Shown piece after piece: positions 6,833 to 11,287 of a stretch of 11,287 bases of DNA. A program made the position numbers and the translations under genes. A model generated the notes under the pieces. That model was given only the letters and a program-made list of their open reading frames with translations, did not search any database and was not told where the DNA came from. The stretch comes from Thermoplasmata archaeon (lineage in GTDB: Archaea > Thermoplasmatota > Thermoplasmata > Thermoplasmatales > Thermoplasmataceae), in the NCBI GenBank assembly GCA_021797055.1, contig JAKAAI010000058.1, forward strand, positions 1 through 11,287. Reading direction: 5' to 3'. Positions within the stretch are counted from its first letter, which is position 1; the number at the start of each line of letters is the position of its first letter.

Positions 6833-7480
6833 GTGTGTAACTTTAGTCAATCTTTCAATTTTCAAGAGACAAAAAATATTTCCACAAAATGCATCAGTCA
6901 TAAATTGAATCTATTATTAGACGCTCTAATTGGAACTGCACTAGGAGTTTCACTTGCTGCACCTCCAGGACCAATAACCTCCATGATTATTTACCGTGCT
7001 TTAACATCGATAAGAATGGCAGTAATTATTGGGTTTGGAGCAATGACTGCGGATTTTATTTTGTTAGTCATAACATTCTTTCTCAAGACAGAAATTGATC
7101 TCTCAGCCTATCTCAAATATATCTACGCCATTGGAGGAGGTTTTCTCTTCCTGATCTCCTATCTTATGCTCCGTTCTGATAACACAGATAAAATCGTTAC
7201 AAGATCCGGTTCATACCTGAATGGATTCACTGTAGGCATTGTTAATCCTGCTCAAATTGGCTGGTGGATGACAGCAGGTCTTGGTTTCCTAGAAAAGTTC
7301 GGTCTTCCAGTTTTCTATTTTCTGTTTGTGGGGACCACAGTATGGGTCATTATATTATCATATGCAGTCAGGGTCGGTGTAAAAATTTATGGAACACGGC
7401 TTACGACCGCGATCAAAGCTTTTAGTTTTTTGATACTGATTATATTCGGTGCATATTTCGAAATACTTGCTTTTATCTAA
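6833..7480 (+). CDS. LysE/RhtB-family exporter
   Basis: This six-helix membrane protein of the LysE/RhtB translocator superfamily exports amino acids or similar solutes. The family's first-helix signature is plain: GTALGVSLAAPPGP (about 34-47). The conserved NP in the middle helix also appears, as GFTVGIVNPAQIGWW. Length is 215 residues from GTG 6833, normal for the family if the first 24 residues are ignored. Those (MCNFSQSFNFQETKNISTK and the next few) are polar and unlike family members. No ATG lies in frame before the first helix; TTG 6905 (LNLLLDALIG) would give a more typical N-terminus. GTG 6833 is favoured by its distance from the shared TATA-like box (leaderless transcript). The exported substrate cannot be inferred. 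Confidence 0.8.
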   Translation: MCNFSQSFNFQETKNISTKCISHKLNLLLDALIGTALGVSLAAPPGPITSMIIYRALTSIRMAVIIGFGAMTADFILLVITFFLKTEIDLSAYLKYIYAIGGGFLFLISYLMLRSDNTDKIVTRSGSYLNGFTVGIVNPAQIGWWMTAGLGFLEKFGLPVFYFLFVGTTVWVIILSYAVRVGVKIYGTRLTTAIKAFSFLILIIFGAYFEILAFI

Positions 7481-7517
7481 TCTCTATGGAGCATAAGGTA
7501 GTCCTGGTTGCGGAATT

Positions 7518-7540
7518 TGGAAAAATATGTCTTTTTTCCA
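7518..7540 (+). repeat. Perfect 8-base inverted repeat downstream of the LysE gene
   Basis: TGGAAAAA (7518-7525) and TTTTTCCA (7533-7540) form a perfect stem around a 7-base loop, 37 bases after the LysE stop. The plus-strand T6 (7532-7537) lies within the structure rather than after it. It may help end LysE transcription or be a regulatory hairpin. The rest of the 7481-7712 gap (232 bases) shows no gene I can support. Confidence 0.35.
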
Positions 7541-7673
7541 GACCACCAATATCGATAGTAACTGAAAAAACAAAACCACTTATTATTCATAGAATTCAGT
7601 TTTTCAGAAACAGTTTTATAAATATTGCCATTTATGCCATGAGAAAGCACATTCTGTACCATATCGGATCGAA

Positions 7674-7697
7674 CCGTTTAAAACGGGCTGAATATAA
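7674..7697 (+). promoter_or_regulatory. Promoter region with a 13-base palindrome
   Basis: CCGTTT-A-AAACGG (7674-7686) is a perfect inverted repeat with a one-base centre whose middle (TTTAAAA) resembles a TATA box. Its centre is 33 bases before ATG 7713, placing transcription start about eight bases before the ATG. A second AT box (GAATATAAC, 7690-7698) follows. A palindrome over a TATA box is the usual form of an archaeal repressor operator, but no regulator gene is adjacent. Confidence 0.35.
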
Positions 7698-7712
7698 CTA
7701 GCGTCAACTGAT

Positions 7713-8030
7713 ATGAAGAGATACATAAAAACATTAAGCGGCCTGACTTCTCGTTATACCCATAAATTTGCTTTTGTATCTCTTCTTTTTATAGTTTTTT
7801 CAACGCTCTTTGACGTGATTTTTTGGGGCATATTTGACTATCGCTATCGATTTCTGAATCCGGTATATTATGAGCTATTTTTTACAATGGGTTGGACTTT
7901 TATACCCATGATTCTCTCCCAGAAATTATCTGACTACAGGATATCTTATATCTGCACCGGATACTATCTTTTCAACATCGAGGATCTATTTTTATCTCAT
8001 ACTCTCTGGCAGGGTACCTGCCGTCTTTAA
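7713..8030 (+). CDS. Duplicated-repeat membrane protein, N-terminal part (frame-interrupted)
   Basis: This is a 105-residue ORF with a short basic N-terminus (MKRYIKTLSGLTSRYTHK) and about two to three membrane helices. The region LNPVYYELFF...WTFIPMILSQKLSDYRIS (about 46-78) matches a segment of the next ORF. The last eleven residues (LSHTLWQGTCRL region) look unlike membrane protein. The -1 frame of the same bases instead reads as a natural helix (ISYSLAGYLPSLMAYTLLAF) running straight into the next ORF. I therefore think this is the first part of a single gene of about 260 codons (7713-8494), interrupted by one missing base or read through by frameshifting near 7989-7994. If it is a genuine separate gene, the TAATG junction couples it to the next. 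The arrangement recalls the two homologous halves of CrtYc/CrtYd lycopene cyclases, a weak resemblance only. Confidence 0.6.
   Translation: MKRYIKTLSGLTSRYTHKFAFVSLLFIVFSTLFDVIFWGIFDYRYRFLNPVYYELFFTMGWTFIPMILSQKLSDYRISYICTGYYLFNIEDLFLSHTLWQGTCRL
7986..7997 (+). other. Likely frameshift point (T5 run, slippery-like)
   Basis: In the frame of the upstream ORF the codons are CTA TTT TTA TCT. Adding one T to the run at 7989-7993, or slipping back one base at A-TTT-TTA, joins the two membrane ORFs into DLFFISYSLAGYLPS or DLFLISYSLAGYLPS. The heptamer is close to the known -1 slippery sequence T-TTT-TTA but has A first, so efficient programmed slippage is uncertain. A sequencing or assembly indel in the homopolymer is the plainest explanation; a real mutation is possible too. 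Confidence 0.5.
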
Positions 8031-8494
8031 TGGCATATACGCTCTTGGCGTTCCAAACCCCCATCGTTAAACTAGTTTACATATGGGAAGCGATCGGAGT
8101 TGCTTTTATTGTCTTTCTCTGCTTAACATTCGGAAATGAAGCGCAATCAATTACGAGATTCAAAAGCTTCCTTTTGCCAGCTTTCATCTGTGCATCGTCA
8201 ATCTACATAATTTACGCATTCATCCTCTATTTTATCCCATCAAACGTGCATCCAATTTTTTTCGAGCTCTTCTTCGTATCATGGACAGTGGCCCCAAAAT
8301 TGATCTCATGGAAGGTCCTGGATGCAAGGGTGGCAATTTCTTCCAGATCATATTTTATTTTCACACATTTCACAGTACCCTGGAATCTTTCGATTATCTT
8401 CACTATCATCATTACGGGATTACTGAAACTTGCGGGCAAAGATCTTAACTTTAGAGTGGGTCCACCCGACAATGCAGATAAAAATGCAAACTAA
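8030..8494 (+). CDS. Duplicated-repeat membrane protein, C-terminal part
   Basis: This is a 154-residue ORF with about four membrane helices. Residues around 75-110 (VHPIFFELFFVSWTVAPKLISWKVLDARVA) align with LNPVYYELFFTMGWTFIPMILSQKLSDYRIS in the preceding ORF. Both halves share the pattern (N/H)P-aromatic-aromatic-ELFF, then WT-x-x-P, then S-x-K and D-x-R, indicating an internal duplication. ATG 8030 overlaps the upstream stop (TAATG) but falls inside what reads as one continuous hydrophobic helix, and no ribosome-binding site precedes it. It is thus more likely the second part of one protein than an independent gene. The C-terminal tail (KDLNFRVGPPDNADKNAN) is polar. I do not recognise the family with confidence. 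It ends 35 bases before the convergent KorB stop. Confidence 0.6.
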   Translation: MAYTLLAFQTPIVKLVYIWEAIGVAFIVFLCLTFGNEAQSITRFKSFLLPAFICASSIYIIYAFILYFIPSNVHPIFFELFFVSWTVAPKLISWKVLDARVAISSRSYFIFTHFTVPWNLSIIFTIIITGLLKLAGKDLNFRVGPPDNADKNAN

Positions 8495-8529
8495 TAAAAT
8501 TTATTTGGAATTGTATAAAAAGGGAAAGG

Positions 8530-9453
8530 TTATTGAAGAACTTTGTCTCTGAAGGTCTGCTCAACATTCATCTTCGGAATATTTGAGCCGCTTACGACTT
8601 GGAGTGCAGGTGGATTCTCAAGATATCCTTTCACCTGTTCATTGATCCTCCTTGTGAAGCTCGGTATTGTGTTGTTCTCATAGAAGATACCTGTCGGAAT
8701 CCTTTTATCCATTTCCAGTGATTTCATGAAAGCTCTCTGATATATCTCTTCAAACTGATCTACATTGCTCTCGTTAATTGTTGGGTTCCAGGATTTGTCG
8801 TCCTCGAGCTTATACACCTTCTGTCTATAGACTTCCATTGTGTTTATGTTGTTATATGTCGGGCATGGCTGAAGTACGTCTATGATGGATGACCCATCAT
8901 GCATTATCGATTTCTTTATTATCTCCTTAAGCTGTTTTGTATCAAAAGAGAAACCTCTTGCCACGAATGTGTAGCCTGAAGCAAGCGCCAGTGCAACGGG
9001 ATTAACCTGCCCGAATACGTTTGGCCTAGTAAGTGATTTCGTCTGCATTCCAAGAGCCATTGTAGGTGCAGCCTGTCCCTTGGTCAGTCCATAGACCTGG
9101 TTATCGAACAGTACCACTGTGATACCAGTATTACGTCTCCCCTCAGCTACAAAATGACCTGCCCCGATCGATAAAAGGTCACCATCCCCTCCTGTAAGCA
9201 CAACCTTCAGGTTCGGGTTAGCCAGCTTTACGCCGGTTGCAAAAGGAATACCCCTTCCATGAAGGGTATGCATCCCTGCCGCATTTACATAATGCGGTGT
9301 TTTGCCCGAACAACCAATCCCAGATATCATTGCGAGATTCTTTGGATCAAGGTTCAGTTCCGTAAACGCCTGCGTAAGTGCAGTCAGGATACCGAAATCA
9401 CCACAACCAGGGCACCAGTCAATCGCAACATCTGTTCTAAAATTATGCGCCAT
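8530..9453 (-). CDS. korB: 2-oxoacid:ferredoxin oxidoreductase, beta subunit
   Basis: This thiamine-diphosphate and [4Fe-4S]-binding subunit of a cytosolic enzyme converts 2-oxoacids plus CoA to acyl-CoA and CO2, reducing ferredoxin. Cluster cysteines are C14 and C17 (DWCPGCGDFG), C48 (GIGCSGKTPHY) and C197 (QPCPTYNN). The ThDP/Mg site is GGDGDLLSIG (88-97) through FDNQVYGLTKGQ (116-127). Length (307) and layout match the Sulfolobus-type two-subunit enzymes. ATG 9453 overlaps the alpha-subunit stop by 11 bases and has a strong GGTGGTG ribosome-binding site at 9461-9467. These enzymes often accept pyruvate, 2-oxoglutarate and 2-oxobutyrate, so 'kor' is used loosely; substrate range cannot be read from the sequence. 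The gene lies last in its operon and converges on the membrane ORFs. Confidence 0.93.
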   Translation of the reverse strand: MAHNFRTDVAIDWCPGCGDFGILTALTQAFTELNLDPKNLAMISGIGCSGKTPHYVNAAGMHTLHGRGIPFATGVKLANPNLKVVLTGGDGDLLSIGAGHFVAEGRRNTGITVVLFDNQVYGLTKGQAAPTMALGMQTKSLTRPNVFGQVNPVALALASGYTFVARGFSFDTKQLKEIIKKSIMHDGSSIIDVLQPCPTYNNINTMEVYRQKVYKLEDDKSWNPTINESNVDQFEEIYQRAFMKSLEMDKRIPTGIFYENNTIPSFTRRINEQVKGYLENPPALQVVSGSNIPKMNVEQTFRDKVLQ

Positions 9454-11287
9454 TTTTTAACACCACCAATTTTTCATTACTGTTCATTATCTTCAGGGCT
9501 GCATCAAGCACCTCATCCATCGTGACATGCCTGCCGTTGTATTTGAGAATCCTCCTTTCAACAGTCAGGCCAGTATTCATCTTTATCACCTTGCAAGCCT
9601 GAGCCGTCATGTTGCTTTCAACGGCTATTACCATCTTTGCCTTCTTTATTTTATCCGCAACAAATTCAGAAGGAAAAGGTTCAAACATTTTGAGATACAG
9701 CAAATTCGCCTTCACTTTTTTAGAGGCAAGTTCGTCAATAACATCCAGTATTACTCCCTTCTGGCTTCCCCAGGTCAAGAATGTGACATCTGCGTTCTCC
9801 GGGCCAATCATAACTGCGCGGTCTTTCATTGGTATCTCCTTTACTGCAGTTTCGAGTTTCCTGAACCTTTTTTCCATTTGCATATCTCTTACCACCGGAT
9901 CCTCGGTAACATGACCAAGCTCGTCATGTTCATCTCCTGTCATCCAGAATATATCTTTTCCGAAGAAACCAATCGGTGAAATACCGGTCTTTGTGTCCAG
10001 TGTGTATCGTTTGAAGTCCTGTAAACCGTCTGATTTTAAAGGCTCAACCGGTGAAATGTCAGAACTTTCAACCATGTCTACCAGTTCCGTAGTGTTGGCT
10101 AGGTTCTTGTCGATCAGATGTATAACTGGCAACTGGTATCTCTGAGCGTAATCGAGCGCTTTTGCAGCATCCTCGATGCATTCCCGTACTTCACCAGACG
10201 ATATTACTATCCTGGGAAATTCGCCGTGACCGGTGTTCAGGGCGAACATAAGATCGGATTGTCCATTCCTCGTAGGGAGACCTGTGCTTGGCCCGCCCCT
10301 CTGGTATAATGTTATAACAAGAGGTATTTCATCTATACCTGCAAATGAGATAGCTTCCGCCATTAGAGAGAAACCAGGACCAGATGTGGCGGTGGCGCTT
10401 CTCGTCCCAGTCATTGCAGCGCCGGACGCCATAGTGACTGCTGATATTTCATCCTCGGCCTGTATCACAGCAATGCCTCCAGTTGAAAGATGATTATTCT
10501 CAGATTCAATCCATTTAATATCCTCATGCTCTTCGAGGATTGTGCTTTCATCGCTGGCAGGCGTTATCGGGTAATAAGTCTGGAATCTTAATCCGCCCAG
10601 AACTTTGCCAATAGCGGAACCATCATTACCTGTCAGAAGCATCCTGTTCTTCATCTCAAGATCCGGAAGGCTCTTCAGCCTGATTCCATTCTTCTCACAG
10701 TAATCAAAGGCAGCATCAACCACCTTGATGTTTGGAGCAATTACCTTCTCTTTATTTCCGAATACAGATTTTATAACCCTTTCCACATACTTCTTTTCAA
10801 TACCGAGTAATGCCAGAGTCGCAGCCGCGCCGAACGTATTAAAATACCTGGTCGGAGTACCGTCTGATACTGCATCGCTGACTACCCTCCCAAAGGATAT
10901 TGGAACAGGAATTGCCCCCTTGCTCTTCATGTACTCAAGAAGACCTTTAACACTTGTTGGCTTACCAGATTTTTCAAGAAGTTCCTTGATTCTTCTCGAA
11001 GTATCTCTCATTATCATCCTTGCTTGGGAGAGCTCAGAATTCTCAAAGTCGGAATCATAAAGTACCCTGGTACCTTTTGAAACATCCTCATGGTGCTCAA
11101 ATATGGTGTCAGGATCAAGAGCAACCAATAAATCCACTGGATACTTTAGAGACCTTACAGGTTCGTTCTTTACCCTAATATGGACATAACTGTGTCTCCC
11201 CTTGATGTTTGAATGAAATTCCCTGACTGATATAACATCATAACCAGAATATGCAAAAGCCTTGCTGATCATCGTCGAGGCGGTATC
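9443..11287 (-). CDS. korA: 2-oxoacid:ferredoxin oxidoreductase, alpha (gamma-alpha fusion) subunit, 5' partial
   Basis: The reading frame is open to the right edge. The codons before the first in-window ATG (11272) read D-T-A-S-T, the continuation of the family motif G-E-G-x-D-T-A-S, so that ATG is internal and the true start lies beyond 11287. The first ~190 residues are the gamma domain (with YVHIRVKNEPVRSL and RVLYDSDFE). The alpha domain follows with the YPITPASDES motif (DNA near 10560-10580), SATATSGPGFSLMAEAISFA, QRGGPSTGLPTRNGQSD and the C-terminal domain with LYLKMFEPFPSEFV. The gamma-alpha fusion with YPITP is the hallmark of the Sulfolobus-type two-subunit oxidoreductases. It is co-transcribed with the beta subunit, which overlaps its stop by 11 bases. 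Nothing appears disrupted. Confidence 0.95.
   Translation of the reverse strand, partial: DTASTMISKAFAYSGYDVISVREFHSNIKGRHSYVHIRVKNEPVRSLKYPVDLLVALDPDTIFEHHEDVSKGTRVLYDSDFENSELSQARMIMRDTSRRIKELLEKSGKPTSVKGLLEYMKSKGAIPVPISFGRVVSDAVSDGTPTRYFNTFGAAATLALLGIEKKYVERVIKSVFGNKEKVIAPNIKVVDAAFDYCEKNGIRLKSLPDLEMKNRMLLTGNDGSAIGKVLGGLRFQTYYPITPASDESTILEEHEDIKWIESENNHLSTGGIAVIQAEDEISAVTMASGAAMTGTRSATATSGPGFSLMAEAISFAGIDEIPLVITLYQRGGPSTGLPTRNGQSDLMFALNTGHGEFPRIVISSGEVRECIEDAAKALDYAQRYQLPVIHLIDKNLANTTELVDMVESSDISPVEPLKSDGLQDFKRYTLDTKTGISPIGFFGKDIFWMTGDEHDELGHVTEDPVVRDMQMEKRFRKLETAVKEIPMKDRAVMIGPENADVTFLTWGSQKGVILDVIDELASKKVKANLLYLKMFEPFPSEFVADKIKKAKMVIAVESNMTAQACKVIKMNTGLTVERRILKYNGRHVTMDEVLDAALKIMNSNEKLVVLKNGA
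9461..9467 (-). promoter_or_regulatory. Strong ribosome-binding site for korB inside korA
   Basis: On the minus strand GGTGGTG lies seven bases before the korB ATG (9453-9451), within the last codons of the alpha subunit. It fixes the korB start and suggests independent or coupled initiation that would keep subunit levels matched. Confidence 0.65.

Noticed and set aside
7477..7662. 61-residue minus-strand open frame in the same gap
   Set aside because: Its composition is unusual (many Trp, Tyr, Phe, Asn), it has no start signal, and it overlaps the end of LysE; it looks like chance.
7486..7701. 71-residue plus-strand open frame between LysE and the membrane ORFs
   Set aside because: It has no ribosome-binding site and no recognisable motif or coherent helix pattern. 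It also covers the hairpin and the palindromic promoter. A real gene is not excluded, but the sequence does not support one.
9527..9979. 150-residue plus-strand open frame inside korA
   Set aside because: It lies fully antisense to a strongly conserved oxidoreductase gene. Its translation is rich in His, Cys and Phe with no recognisable domain, as expected for a shadow frame.
9443..11272. Taking ATG 11272 as the true start of korA
   Set aside because: The codons upstream to the window edge read D-T-A-S-T, matching the conserved family motif before this point, so the gene continues beyond the window.

Overview
The window looks like a compact archaeal chromosome segment, most likely from the Thermoplasmata (Thermoplasma/Ferroplasma/Cuniculiplasma-like organisms). 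Signs of this are a full-length Orc1/Cdc6 initiator and a two-subunit, Sulfolobus/Thermoplasma-style 2-oxoacid:ferredoxin oxidoreductase. Others are AT-rich codon use with many ATA and AGA/AGG codons, TATA-like boxes about 20-30 bases before several starts (leaderless style), and GGTG/GGTGAT ribosome-binding sites elsewhere. The species is inferred, not proven. No rRNA, tRNA, CRISPR array or insertion sequence was seen.

Layout: the left edge (1-76, minus) holds the first 25 codons of a probable radical SAM/B12-domain type protein. Three minus-strand genes follow. In transcription order they are an AlaX-like tRNA-editing homologue (2736-2014), an eight-helix membrane protein with a C-terminal zinc ribbon (1999-917), and a six-helix DUF981-type membrane protein (777-184). 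From a divergent promoter at about 2737-2809, folC (folylpolyglutamate/dihydrofolate synthase) and orc1/cdc6 run rightward. Orc1 converges, with a 10-base overlap, on a minus-strand pair: a UPF0173 metallo-beta-lactamase-fold hydrolase (6785-6078) followed by a SAM methyltransferase (6094-5474). A LysE-type exporter (6833-7480) leaves divergently from the hydrolase, apparently sharing its AT-rich promoter box.

Next come two small plus-strand membrane ORFs (7713-8030 and 8030-8494) that look like one internally duplicated protein of about 260 residues, broken by a single-base frame change at a T5 run. The right end is the minus-strand 2-oxoacid:ferredoxin oxidoreductase operon: alpha subunit (gamma-alpha fusion, 5' end outside the window) followed by beta, overlapping by 11 bases. 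This enzyme links 2-oxoacid decarboxylation to ferredoxin reduction in central metabolism.

The most interesting points are the AlaX homologue in which all four expected zinc-binding residues are replaced, its pairing with the membrane zinc-ribbon protein, and the frame-split duplicated membrane protein. Most of the remainder is ordinary housekeeping.
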